From an uncultured Eubacteriales bacterium (GTDB lineage: Bacteria > Bacillota > Clostridia > Oscillospirales > Oscillospiraceae), in the NCBI GenBank assembly GCA_949283375.1, contig CASDSM010000012.1, positions 1-44,826 on the forward strand: a stretch of DNA of 44,826 bases, read 5' to 3'. The notes under the pieces are model-generated. The model had not been told where the DNA came from. It ran no database searches and worked only from the letters and a program-made list of their open reading frames with translations. The translations under genes were made by a program, and so were the position numbers. Positions 33,207-41,321 of the stretch are shown one piece after another; position 1 is the stretch's first letter, and every line of letters starts with the position of its first letter.

Positions 33207-34669
33207 GCTTCCACCTCCCCGGCCAGCTCCAGCGCGCGGAGCACCGCCCTGGCCTTGTTCCTGCACTCCTCATACTCCTTCTCCGGGACGGAATCTGCCA
33301 CGATGCCCGCCCCACTGCGGACAAAGACCTTGCCGTTCTTGCGGTAGGCGATGCGGATGGCGATGCAGGTGTCCAGATTCCCGGTGAAGTCGAGGTAGCC
33401 GATCGCCCCGCCGTAGATGCCGCGCTTGTTGCCCTCCAGCGCACCGATCAGCTGGCAGGCGCGTATCTTGGGCGCGCCGGAGAGCGTCCCCGCCGGGAGG
33501 ACCGCCTCGACGGCGTCCAGCGCGTCGCAGTCCGGCCGGATCTCCCCGCGCACCGTCGAGCCGATGTGCATCACATGGGAGAAGCGCTCGATGGAGTGGA
33601 GCTGCTCCACCTCCACCGTGCCGAACCGGCTGATCCGGCCCAGATCGTTGCGCCCAAGGTCGACGAGCATGTCGTGCTCGGCGAGCTCCTTCTCATCCGC
33701 GAGCAGCTCCGCCTCCAGCGCCCGGTCCTCCGCCTCCGTCCGGCCGCGCGGCCGGGTCCCCGCGAGGGGGAAGGTGTGCAGCACGCCGTCCTCCAGTTTC
33801 ACCAGCGTCTCCGGCGAGGCCCCGGCCACCTCCACGTCCGTGCCGGAGAAGTAGAACATGTACGGCGAGGGGTTGAGGGTGCGCAGCACCCGGTAGGTGT
33901 CCAGCAGGCTCCCCTCAAACGGGGCGCTGAAGCGGTTGGAGAGCACGATCTGGAAGATGTCCCCCTCCCGGATATGCCGCTTGGCCCGCTCCACCATGGA
34001 GCAGAACTGCTCCCGGTCAAACAGCGCCGTCACCGGCCCGCACAGCTGCCCCGGCGCCTCACGCCATTTCGTCCCGCTGCGCAGCAGCCTCGCCATCTGC
34101 TCGAGCTCCAGCACCGCCCGGTGATAGCCCGTCTCCGGGTCGGCCAGCGGGATGTTCACGATGAGCAGGAGCTTCTGCCGGACGTGGTCGAAGACGATGA
34201 CCTTCTCAAAGAGCATCAGGTCGAGGTCGCGGAACCCCTCGCTGTCCTCCACCTCGCAGCGGACGGACGGCTCGCGGTAGCCGAGGTAGTCGTAGGAGAA
34301 GTAGCCGACCAGCCCGCCGGTGAACGGCGGCAGCCCCTCCAGGCGGGGGCTCCGGTATTCCGAGAGGATCTGCCGGAGATAGGCGGAGGGGTCCTCGGTG
34401 GAGAGGGTGAGCGTCCCCACCCGCAGCACCCCGTCCCGGCAGGAGATCTCCAGCTTCGGGTCGTAGCCGAGGAAGGTATAGCGCCCCCACCGGTCGCTCG
34501 GCTGCGCGGATTCGAGCAGATAGCTGTGGGTGGACACGCGCTTAAGCACCCGCAACGCCTCGATGGGGGTGGTGAAGTCGGAGAGCAGCTCGCAGGCCAC
34601 CGGGCAGACCCGGTAGCGGCCGTCTCCGGCGAGCTCCTTCACCTGGGAGAGACTGATGAGCATCTTCAC
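33203..34669 (-). CDS. trpE: Anthranilate synthase component I
   Basis: This protein of about 488 residues converts chorismate to anthranilate. The N-terminal feedback motif YLLESAQ binds tryptophan, so inhibition by the end product is expected. The catalytic half has NPSPYMFYF, GASPETLVKL, HDMLVDLGRNDLGRI and the GTLSGAPKIRA signature. AGGAGG is 7 nt from a GTG at 34669 and 13 nt from the ATG at 34663, so I prefer the GTG; the difference is two codons. The frame upstream to 34801 runs through the T-box and is rejected. Confidence 0.96.
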   Translation of the reverse strand: MKMLISLSQVKELAGDGRYRVCPVACELLSDFTTPIEALRVLKRVSTHSYLLESAQPSDRWGRYTFLGYDPKLEISCRDGVLRVGTLTLSTEDPSAYLRQILSEYRSPRLEGLPPFTGGLVGYFSYDYLGYREPSVRCEVEDSEGFRDLDLMLFEKVIVFDHVRQKLLLIVNIPLADPETGYHRAVLELEQMARLLRSGTKWREAPGQLCGPVTALFDREQFCSMVERAKRHIREGDIFQIVLSNRFSAPFEGSLLDTYRVLRTLNPSPYMFYFSGTDVEVAGASPETLVKLEDGVLHTFPLAGTRPRGRTEAEDRALEAELLADEKELAEHDMLVDLGRNDLGRISRFGTVEVEQLHSIERFSHVMHIGSTVRGEIRPDCDALDAVEAVLPAGTLSGAPKIRACQLIGALEGNKRGIYGGAIGYLDFTGNLDTCIAIRIAYRKNGKVFVRSGAGIVADSVPEKEYEECRNKARAVLRALELAGEVEA

Positions 34670-34679
34670 GTCGTTTCCT

Positions 34680-35025
34680 CCTGTCAGAACAGAAAAACTC
34701 CTCTGCCGTTCCCGGTCAGAGGAGTGCAAGAAAAAACGCCCCTGACAGAGAACTCCTTCTCTCTCAAGGACGAAACGTGTAGACACGATCCGCGGTGCCA
34801 CCTTGATTCACGGGCGCGACCCCGTGCGCTTGGCGGGATACCAGCATATCCCCGGCAACTGACGTATGCCCTCACGTTGCAGAATACTCTGTGATCGCCC
34901 ACATTTGACTGCACCCTCCGCGGTCCATTTGACAATCTGTTTCTTACCTGCATCGCAGCGCCGCAGGCTCTCTGGAAAGGCATAATTGCCGTTATCTCCG
35001 CTTCAACGGTTTACTCTATGAAATT
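34680..35025 (-). ncRNA. Tryptophan T-box riboswitch leader
   Basis: On the minus strand the T-box core AAGGTGGCACCGCGGA lies at 34804-34789. A terminator follows (stem 34717-34724 with 34698-34705, then TTTTT). Upstream, an AGAGAG element (about 34973) and a TGGACC segment (TGG at 34927-34925) fit a stem I with a UGG tryptophan specifier. Uncharged tRNA-Trp would pair with the antiterminator and allow trpE transcription. Core and terminator are clear; the specifier assignment is inferred. Confidence 0.93.
34693..34724 (-). terminator. T-box attenuator terminator
   Basis: CTCCTCTG and CAGAGGAG pair over 8 bp on the minus strand, followed by TTTTT (34697-34693). It lies just before the trpE ribosome site and competes with the antiterminator that contains the T-box core. 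Confidence 0.9.
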
Positions 35026-35031
35026 GCCTGT

Positions 35032-35060
35032 AGTATACCACGCCCGCCCCACGCTGTCAA
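35032..35060 (-). promoter_or_regulatory. Promoter of the trp operon
   Basis: On the minus strand a consensus TTGACA (35055-35060), 17 bp, TATACT (35032-35037). The start near 35025 begins the T-box leader. Confidence 0.88.
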
Positions 35061-35110
35061 ATGAAAATTGCGGCTCAAAACACCTGCAAAATTACGCCCC
35101 CAAACGCAGA

Positions 35111-35144
35111 GAGGCCTCCCCCGCAGTATCTCGGGGGAGACCTC
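35111..35144 (-). terminator. Terminator after lysS
   Basis: A 13-bp stem (35132-35144 with 35111-35123, one wobble) lies 28 nt after the lysS stop. The U-run is weak. Confidence 0.65.
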
Positions 35145-35172
35145 AGAATGAGTATAGGGAAATCAGCCCGGC

Positions 35173-37203
35173 TCAGTGGATCGCCGTGCCCTCCGGCACG
35201 ATGTCGTCCACGAAGATCACCTGGCAGCCGCAGGCGTTGTTGGTCGCCGCGAGCAGCATGCCGTTGCTCTGCACGCCGGTGAAGCGCGCGGGGGCGAGGT
35301 TGGCGATGACGATGATCTTGCGGCCCTCCAGCTGCTCCGGCTTGTAGTGTCCCTTCAGGCTGGAGACGATGGTGCGCTTGTCCTTGCCGTCAAAGAGGGT
35401 GAGCTTGTAGTTGTTGCGCGCCTTGCGGATCTCCTGGCACTTGAGGATCTTGCACACGCGCAGGTCGATCGCGTCAAACTGCTCCAGGGTGATGGTGGGC
35501 TTAAAGTCCGCGACCGGGTCGGGCTCGCCGTAGACGGTCTCCGGCTCCGCCTCCGTCTCCTCCGGCGCGTTTGCGCGCGCCTCCGCCTCCAGCTCCTCCT
35601 GCGTCTGGGGATGGGAGAAGTCGAGCAGCGGCAGATAGGCGCTCTTCTCCAGCGCGTCGAGGAAGAGGTAGAGGCGCGGCCCCTGCTCGCGGTCGAGCAG
35701 CAGGCGGTAGACGTTGCGGAAGAAAACGGTCTGGAGCTTCTTCTTCTCCTTGTCCGTCAGCTCGACCTGCCGGACCTGCTGCGGCACGGCGTAGATCATC
35801 GCGTTGAGGTCGTCCAGTGCGTAGTCAGACGCCGCCAGATTCGCGTGCAGCGCCGCGATCTCCGCCCGCTGCACCTCGTCGAGCGTGTTGTAGACCGTCC
35901 AGTTGCGCCAGGTGCGCACCCGGTAGACCTGGTCGGGCGCGCAGAACTCCAGCCAGTAGCGCGCGCGGCTCAGCCGGTCCTGGAACTGCTCGTAGGAGTA
36001 CGGCGTGCCGTTCTTGCGCAGCACCGTCTCCAGCCGCGGAATGTCGAAGTTGACCACCGCGCCCATCTGCACCAGCAGATTCATCGGCACCGGCTGAACC
36101 TGCCGCCCCTCGATCAGGCAGGCGTCCATGATGCCCTGCACCACCTCGTCGGCGGTCCCGTTCTGATAGCGGGTGAGCATCCGGTCAAACTCGCCGTACT
36201 GGCGCAGGATCCCCTCGTCGAAGCAGAAGTCAAAGGCCTTCATCGGCTCGGTCTTGGCATACAGCCAGAGGATGACCTCCGGCTGATAGATCTTCAGCAG
36301 GACCTCCGGCGTCAGATTCAGCCCGGAGGAGCCGGACATCTTGCCAGTGGTGCCTCGGATGCCGATGAACTCATAGCCCTGGAAGATGGGCGGCTCATAG
36401 CCGAAGATCTCCCGGGAGATATCCTTGCTCGTGTCATAGCTGCCGTTGGGGGTGGCATGGTCCTTGCCGCCCGGCTCGAAGTCCACGCCCTCATAGAGCC
36501 AGCGCATCGGCCAGTCGATCTTCCAGTTGAGCTTGCAGTTGTGGTCCCGGCGGAAGTCAAAGGTCCCGTGATGGCCGCAGGCGCACTCATACTGCGCCGA
36601 CGCGCCGTCCGCAGAGAGGGAGGTGATGGTGGTGGTGTCCTTCCCGCAGTGGGCGCAGTAGATGCTCACCGGGTAAAACGCCTCCCGCTCCGCCTCGCTG
36701 GGCGCCTGGGTGCGGTGCCGGGCGAGGACGTCGTAGATCTCCTTCCGCCTGGAGACGGCGTGGAGGATCAGGTCAGTATATTTGCCGCTGCGGTACATCT
36801 CCGCCTGATGGCGGAAGTCCAGCTCGATGCCGAACGCGCGCACGGAGGCCTCAAACTCCCGCTCGAAGTACTCCGCGTAGGTCGCGGCCCCCAGCGCGTC
36901 CCCGAAGGGGTTGGGCACGTCCACATACGGCATGCCGACATACTGCTCCATATCGTCCCGCACGCTGGAGACGTTCACCGGGATCTTCCGCAGCCGGTCA
37001 TACTCGTCCCAGCTGAAGAGCAGCCGGGCCTTTTTCCCGAGGCCGCGCAGCGCCTTGACCACGAAATAGCTGGTGGCGATGTCGCGGAAATTGCCGATAT
37101 GGATGGACCCGGAGGGGCTGATGCCCGCAGCGCAGACATACTCCTCCTTGTCAGGACGGCGCGCAATGATCTGCTTTGCGATGTTCTCTGCCCAAGTCAA
37201 CAT
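35173..37203 (-). CDS. lysS: Class I lysyl-tRNA synthetase with C-terminal tRNA-binding domain
   Basis: This 676-residue synthetase is of the archaeal-type class I, not the common class II. It has the HIGN motif (35-38), a zinc-binding pair CAHC/CAC (Cys183, Cys186, Cys207, Cys209) and KMSGSSG (288-294). After an acidic linker (about 545-570), a Trbp111/MetG-type OB-fold tRNA-binding domain follows (LEQFDAIDLRVCKILKCQEI to the end). It charges tRNA-Lys. The appended domain is normally found on methionyl-tRNA synthetase and should raise tRNA affinity. The promoter TTGACA-N18-TATACT lies at 37265-37294. Confidence 0.95.
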   Translation of the reverse strand: MLTWAENIAKQIIARRPDKEEYVCAAGISPSGSIHIGNFRDIATSYFVVKALRGLGKKARLLFSWDEYDRLRKIPVNVSSVRDDMEQYVGMPYVDVPNPFGDALGAATYAEYFEREFEASVRAFGIELDFRHQAEMYRSGKYTDLILHAVSRRKEIYDVLARHRTQAPSEAEREAFYPVSIYCAHCGKDTTTITSLSADGASAQYECACGHHGTFDFRRDHNCKLNWKIDWPMRWLYEGVDFEPGGKDHATPNGSYDTSKDISREIFGYEPPIFQGYEFIGIRGTTGKMSGSSGLNLTPEVLLKIYQPEVILWLYAKTEPMKAFDFCFDEGILRQYGEFDRMLTRYQNGTADEVVQGIMDACLIEGRQVQPVPMNLLVQMGAVVNFDIPRLETVLRKNGTPYSYEQFQDRLSRARYWLEFCAPDQVYRVRTWRNWTVYNTLDEVQRAEIAALHANLAASDYALDDLNAMIYAVPQQVRQVELTDKEKKKLQTVFFRNVYRLLLDREQGPRLYLFLDALEKSAYLPLLDFSHPQTQEELEAEARANAPEETEAEPETVYGEPDPVADFKPTITLEQFDAIDLRVCKILKCQEIRKARNNYKLTLFDGKDKRTIVSSLKGHYKPEQLEGRKIIVIANLAPARFTGVQSNGMLLAATNNACGCQVIFVDDIVPEGTAIH

Positions 37204-37264
37204 ATGCTCTCACCTCATAGACGCGGCAAAGAGGGCCGCGCGATTACAGAATTCACATCTGAAA

Positions 37265-37294
37265 AGTATAGCATGCGCTCCTTTCCTCTGTCAA
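37265..37294 (-). promoter_or_regulatory. Promoter of lysS
   Basis: On the minus strand TTGACA (37289-37294), 18 bp, TATACT (37265-37270). The start lies about 55 nt before the ATG. No T-box is visible in this short leader. Confidence 0.78.
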
Positions 37295-37326
37295 GATTCC
37301 CATTTCCGGAAAGGGCGCCCTGCGCG

Positions 37327-38313
37327 TCAGAGCGGGCGGCGGTAGCGCACCAGCGGCTGGGACCACCGTGCGGCCAGATAGATCGCGCCCGCCGCTGCCA
37401 CGGCGCAGAGGGCCGAGACCGGCACCGCCAGCGCCACCGGGTAGGGCAGGCAGCGCAGCAGGCCGGTGAAGACCGGGTGGCAGAGAAAGACGGGCAGCGT
37501 CTCATTGCCCAGCGGGGTGAAGAAGACCCGCCCCCTCGGGCAGAGGGAGAGGAAGACCGCCGAGAGCGCCGCCGCGGCCAGATAATACGCCAGGCGCAGC
37601 GCCAGCCCCCGCGCGAGCGGGAGGGAGAGGGCGGCGTAGCTGTCCGCCTGATAGAGAAAGCGGACCTCCACCTCCGCCAACGCCCGCCAGCAGGCGCAGA
37701 GCGCCGGGAGGGAGAGGAGCAGGAGCGCCAGGCGCAGCCTCCAGCTCCGCGCGAGGGCGGCCATCCCCCGCCAGCCCCAGAGCTGCCCGGCGAGGAAGCA
37801 GGGGAAGAAGACCAGCGTCCGCGAGAGGGACCACGCCCGCCCGACGGCGTCCCATCCGCCCGCCGCCAGCCCCAGCAGGAGGGCGAGGAGAAAGAGGGCG
37901 GTCCGCACGATGTCCGTCCGTCCGCAGCTCCCGGCCAGCCGGCCCGCCCCGGCGGCGAGGAGGCACCAGAGCGCCAGGCTGAGGGGATACCATAAGATCC
38001 ACACCGGCGTGACGAGCAGCCCGGCGGCCAGCTCCGGCCGCCAGAGCAGCGCCGCCAGCACGCAGATCCCCTGCGCGGGGAGGTAGAGGCGCAGCATCCG
38101 CCCCGCCTGGCGCAGACAGCGCTCCGGTGTCTGCGCTCCCATCCCGGAGAGAAAGGCGAACAGCGGCATGTGAAAGAGGTAGCTCATCCGGTAGAGCGCC
38201 TCTGCCGCCGTGCTCCAGCCCAGCTCGCGCTCCAGCGCGTGGCCGAACACCACACAGAGGATGAGCAGGGCCTTGGCGTTGCACAGCCAGCTGTCCCGCT
38301 GTTTCAGCTTCAT
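37327..38313 (-). CDS. Acyltransferase family 3 membrane protein
   Basis: This 328-residue protein has about nine to ten hydrophobic segments. It begins RDSWLCNAKALLILCVVFGHALE, the family's first helix with the catalytic His of FGH. FHMPLFAFLSGM and a final LPVFLCHPVF are also typical. Members O-acetylate polysaccharides or wall components. GAGGGGG precedes the ATG, which is 12 nt after the anti-sigma gene, so it is the third gene of the sigma operon. A target modified in response to envelope stress is inferred. Confidence 0.88.
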   Translation of the reverse strand: MKLKQRDSWLCNAKALLILCVVFGHALERELGWSTAAEALYRMSYLFHMPLFAFLSGMGAQTPERCLRQAGRMLRLYLPAQGICVLAALLWRPELAAGLLVTPVWILWYPLSLALWCLLAAGAGRLAGSCGRTDIVRTALFLLALLLGLAAGGWDAVGRAWSLSRTLVFFPCFLAGQLWGWRGMAALARSWRLRLALLLLSLPALCACWRALAEVEVRFLYQADSYAALSLPLARGLALRLAYYLAAAALSAVFLSLCPRGRVFFTPLGNETLPVFLCHPVFTGLLRCLPYPVALAVPVSALCAVAAAGAIYLAARWSQPLVRYRRPL

Positions 38314-38325
38314 CGCCGCGCCCCC

Positions 38326-39558
38326 TCATTCCGCCGGGAGGTAGTACAGCGGCACGAGATAGACCCAGCTGAGCTGATGCTCCAGCTCAGACTCCGTCCC
38401 CGTGTCCGGATAGGCCCCCCGGAAGCCCCCGCCGGTCACCCCGTCGGGGGAGAGGACGATCTCCAGCCAGAAAGCCCCGCTCTCTCCGCGGTAGCTCACC
38501 TGGGCGAGATAGCGCACCGTCCACGTCTCCTCTGTTCGGTAGATCTCCGTCAGGCGGCAGCCGGTCACCTCCAGCCCGTCCTCGTCCAGCGCCTCCCAGG
38601 TATCGTCAAAGCGCTCCCGGCTCAGTTGGTCAAAGGCCGACCAGCCCAGGTCGAGGTAGGCCTGTGCGTGTGCCTCACCGGCCGCGATCCACGCCTCTGC
38701 CTGCTCCACGGCGGCGAGGTAGACCGTCTCCGGCAGCAGATCGAACACGCCGGCCGAACCCGTCAGGGCATCCTCTGCGATGCCAATATTGGGCAGACAG
38801 TAGTAGTCCGGCCACTCCTCCGACACCGGCTGAAAGTCGGAGATGAGGTAGTTGAGGTCCGCTGCCGCCTCCGGGTGCGCCTCGTAGTAGTCCGTCAGCA
38901 GGGCATAGGCCCCGGCGGGGAGGATGAGAAGCTCATCGCAGGCGGTGGACAGATCGGTGAAGTAGTCCACCCAGAACCGGAGCGCGCCCTCCTCCGCGCC
39001 GCCGCTCTGCTCATACCACTCCCAGGCCTTGCCGCGGAGATAGCAGGGCTCCTCGCCGATCTCGGCGTAGTGATAGCCGTCCAGGGCGAAGCTGGCGAGG
39101 CCGTTGTGCTCCACTGTGGTGTACTCCGCATAGACCCCCTCCACGTCCGCCAGCGCATAGGCCGCCTCCGCGTCCATCTTGCCGAGGGCGTCCACAAAGG
39201 CGTTCGCGCGCAGGAGCACGGGGATGGCGGACCAGGAGAGCCCCACCCCACGCACCTCGCCCACCGAGAGCAGCGCGAGCGGCAGGACGAGCAGGGCGGC
39301 GATCAGGCTGACCCACCACCGCCGCCGCACCCGCCGGAGCACCCGTCCGGCGCGGAGGGCGGGGGCAGGGTCATCCCGCCCGGTCCGGGCGGGCGCGGGC
39401 TGCTCCGCCGCCACCGGCGCGGCCATCCGCGCATACATCGCCCGGCAGTCCGGGCAGGCGGCCAGGTGTTCCTCGATGAAGGCCCGCGTCTCCTCCGAGC
39501 AGAGGCCCTCGGCGTACAGCGCGAGCAGATCGCTCACAAGGGCGCAATTTCGTTCCAT
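38326..39558 (-). CDS. Anti-sigma factor with zinc-finger HC2 domain
   Basis: This 410-residue protein has an N-terminal zinc-binding anti-sigma domain (HLAACPDC, the H-x3-C-x2-C of zf-HC2). A basic linker and one membrane helix follow (WWVSLIAALLVLPLALLSV, about 103-121). The remaining outer domain of about 285 residues is acidic and aromatic-rich, with no family I recognise. The ATG at 39558 overlaps the sigma gene by 25 nt and has AGGA in front; the longer frame to 39870 is rejected. It should hold the sigma factor at the membrane until its outer domain senses a signal. Confidence 0.88.
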   Translation of the reverse strand: MERNCALVSDLLALYAEGLCSEETRAFIEEHLAACPDCRAMYARMAAPVAAEQPAPARTGRDDPAPALRAGRVLRRVRRRWWVSLIAALLVLPLALLSVGEVRGVGLSWSAIPVLLRANAFVDALGKMDAEAAYALADVEGVYAEYTTVEHNGLASFALDGYHYAEIGEEPCYLRGKAWEWYEQSGGAEEGALRFWVDYFTDLSTACDELLILPAGAYALLTDYYEAHPEAAADLNYLISDFQPVSEEWPDYYCLPNIGIAEDALTGSAGVFDLLPETVYLAAVEQAEAWIAAGEAHAQAYLDLGWSAFDQLSRERFDDTWEALDEDGLEVTGCRLTEIYRTEETWTVRYLAQVSYRGESGAFWLEIVLSPDGVTGGGFRGAYPDTGTESELEHQLSWVYLVPLYYLPAE

Positions 39559-40040
39559 CCCAATTCCTCCAGTCGCCGCATCAGCTTTTCTTTTCCCCGG
39601 AAATAGGTCACCTTGACCCAGTTCTCCGTCCGCCCGAGCAGAACGGCGATCTCCCGGACGCTCCGCTCGCCGAGCAGGCGCAGGGTGAGTACCTCGGCGT
39701 ACTGCTCCGGCAGGCCGGCGATCGCCTCCATGACCGCCTCCGCCTGGGCGCGGACCATCGCCTGCCGCTCCGGCCCGACCAGCGCCGGGGCGTCCTCCGG
39801 CGGCGGCTGGTCGGAGAAGCGCCGCCTGCGCCGCAGCTCCCGCCGCCAGGCGTTCTTGCCGATCTGGCACAGCCAGGTGTAGAGGCTCCCCTCTCCCCGG
39901 AAAGTGCCGATGTGCAGAAAGGCCTGGTAGAAGGTCTCCTGCGTCAGCTCCTCCGCCCAGTCCCCGTCGCCCGTCAGCTTGAGCAGAAAGCGATAGACCG
40001 GCTGGGCGTAGAGCTGGAACACATCCTCAAACCGATCCAC
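39534..40040 (-). CDS. ECF RNA polymerase sigma factor
   Basis: This 168-residue ECF sigma factor has region 2 (RFEDVFQLYAQPVYRFLLKLTGD, ELTQETFYQAF) and region 4 (GLPEQYAEVLTLRLLGERSVREIAVLLGRTENWVKV). The GTG at 40040 is chosen because GGGGGAGA lies just upstream; a GTG at 40070 is the alternative. It directs polymerase to a small regulon, probably including its own operon. TGTAACC at about 40102-40096 on the minus strand resembles ECF -35 boxes, but I cannot assign the -10. Confidence 0.93.
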   Translation of the reverse strand: MDRFEDVFQLYAQPVYRFLLKLTGDGDWAEELTQETFYQAFLHIGTFRGEGSLYTWLCQIGKNAWRRELRRRRRFSDQPPPEDAPALVGPERQAMVRAQAEAVMEAIAGLPEQYAEVLTLRLLGERSVREIAVLLGRTENWVKVTYFRGKEKLMRRLEELGWNEIAPL

Positions 40041-40130
40041 CGCCGATCTCCCCCTTCTCTCCCGTCTCACTCATTAGAGCCGCGCGCGGCCAAAAGGTTA
40101 CAGGCCGGGCGGCACATTTTTACAAAAACC

Positions 40131-40158
40131 GGCGTCCCGGCAAATGCGCCGGGACGCC
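40131..40158 (-). terminator. Terminator after the kinase/GNAT pair
   Basis: On the minus strand a perfect 10-bp stem (40149-40158 with 40131-40140) and an 8-nt loop are followed by GGTTTTTG. It is about 100 nt downstream of the kinase stop. Confidence 0.8.
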
Positions 40159-40261
40159 GTCAGAGTGTCAAAAGTCCCGCTCCGCCTCACAGGGCGCACA
40201 TGCGGGAATGGCCGGAATGGAACGCGCCCTCTGTATCAATTCGGCGAACTGGAATTTATTG

Positions 40262-40774
40262 TTATAAAACGATATCAATCTCGTACGCATCATCGATCAG
40301 CACACATTTGGCGTCGTACTTTTCTGCCAGTTTCATAAACCGCGCATTATCTTCTAAAACGCCTTCCATAGTACACCCTGCATCGTCTAAGCGGCTTTCT
40401 ATGGCGCTTGCATATTGTTTGATGTTGTTGAAATGTTTTTTAATATAATTTTCGCTCATTACAAGGCAAAAGTATTTGATGCTATCAAGATATTCTTTTG
40501 CGAAGTCATTTGCCCAATCAAAAGGGATATAACACCCTTCGATGATAAGGTTTTGCTTGTTCTCTATGGCAGTTTTAATTATTTCGCGAACAACAGGCCA
40601 CAAATACTCTGTGAGCTCATCATCGTCTTCGGGTGTGAGTCTGGTATAGCCGCTGCGAATGAGACCCATCTTCAGATGGTCTATCGATAAATAAGGATAT
40701 CTATACTTTTCAAGCAATTTTTGAGCAAGCAAAGTCTTGCCCGTGTGTGATGCGCCCGTTATTAAAGTAATCAT
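40262..40774 (-). CDS. P-loop kinase-like ATPase in an AT-rich insert
   Basis: This 170-residue protein has Walker A GASHTGKT near the N-terminus and resembles small P-loop kinases of the zeta-toxin/2-phosphoglycerate-kinase type. DHLKMGLIRSGY forms the lid-side region, and NLIIEGCYIPFDWANDF holds the acidic strand. The substrate is unknown. Its AT content is far above that of neighbouring genes, and it overlaps the GNAT gene by 4 nt. The two form one module that looks horizontally acquired. A toxin-like or small-molecule-modifying role is possible but not shown. Confidence 0.82.
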   Translation of the reverse strand: MITLITGASHTGKTLLAQKLLEKYRYPYLSIDHLKMGLIRSGYTRLTPEDDDELTEYLWPVVREIIKTAIENKQNLIIEGCYIPFDWANDFAKEYLDSIKYFCLVMSENYIKKHFNNIKQYASAIESRLDDAGCTMEGVLEDNARFMKLAEKYDAKCVLIDDAYEIDIVL

Positions 40775-41247
40775 GATTTTCTTTGCTTTGAGCAGAGAAT
40801 CATCTGCTTTTCCATGCGGAAGTTTGTAAGGAAAATTCCTTGCTTTTCTACCTGCTGTTCCTCAACGACCTTATAACCTCTTTTTTCAAAAAAAGGCTTC
40901 GCTGTAATGGAAGCGTGAGTGGTGATCTCTCCGTGAACTGCATGCTCCAGTTGATCACAAATAGCAGTTGCAATCCCTTTTCCCTGATAATCAGCGTGAA
41001 CAAACAGGCGGTCAAGGTAACCCGTTTTATCTATATCCCCAAAGCCCACAATCATCTCATTTTCAATCGCAACTATGCTGTAATGTTCTTGCAGTGACTG
41101 GTTCCATTTTTCCAGATCCACTTGTCCTGTTGCCCATACATCCAATTGTACTTCTGTATAATCTTTCGCATTTACTGTGTGGACTGTGTTATAAAACAGC
41201 TCTGTAATTTCTTTGCAGTCGGATGCCTGATATTCTCTGAGAAGCAT
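40771..41247 (-). CDS. GNAT-family N-acetyltransferase
   Basis: This 158-residue GNAT protein transfers acetyl from acetyl-CoA. The CoA-binding motif is LFVHADYQGKGIATAICDQLE, with the family C-terminal part ASITAKPFFEKRGYKVVEEQQV. GGAG precedes the ATG at 41247; the frame to 41310 is rejected. Like its partner kinase it is AT-rich compared with the rest of the window. The acceptor is unknown; antibiotics, peptides or toxins are all acted on by relatives. Confidence 0.9.
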   Translation of the reverse strand: MLLREYQASDCKEITELFYNTVHTVNAKDYTEVQLDVWATGQVDLEKWNQSLQEHYSIVAIENEMIVGFGDIDKTGYLDRLFVHADYQGKGIATAICDQLEHAVHGEITTHASITAKPFFEKRGYKVVEEQQVEKQGIFLTNFRMEKQMILCSKQRKS

Positions 41248-41321
41248 TTTTATCTCCTGAACGCCCGCTTGCCCAACGAGCGCGGCCGGCCTGCCAGCAG
41301 CGGCCCGCAAATCCCCGCGCC

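Noticed and set aside
35176-37995. 939-codon plus-strand frame opposite lysS
   Set aside because: A shadow frame: antisense to a conserved synthetase, no ribosome site, no domain recognised, Arg/Val-rich composition.
40094-40110. ECF-type autoregulatory promoter (TGTAACC)
   Set aside because: The -35-like element is suggestive, but no matching -10 at the usual spacing could be assigned.
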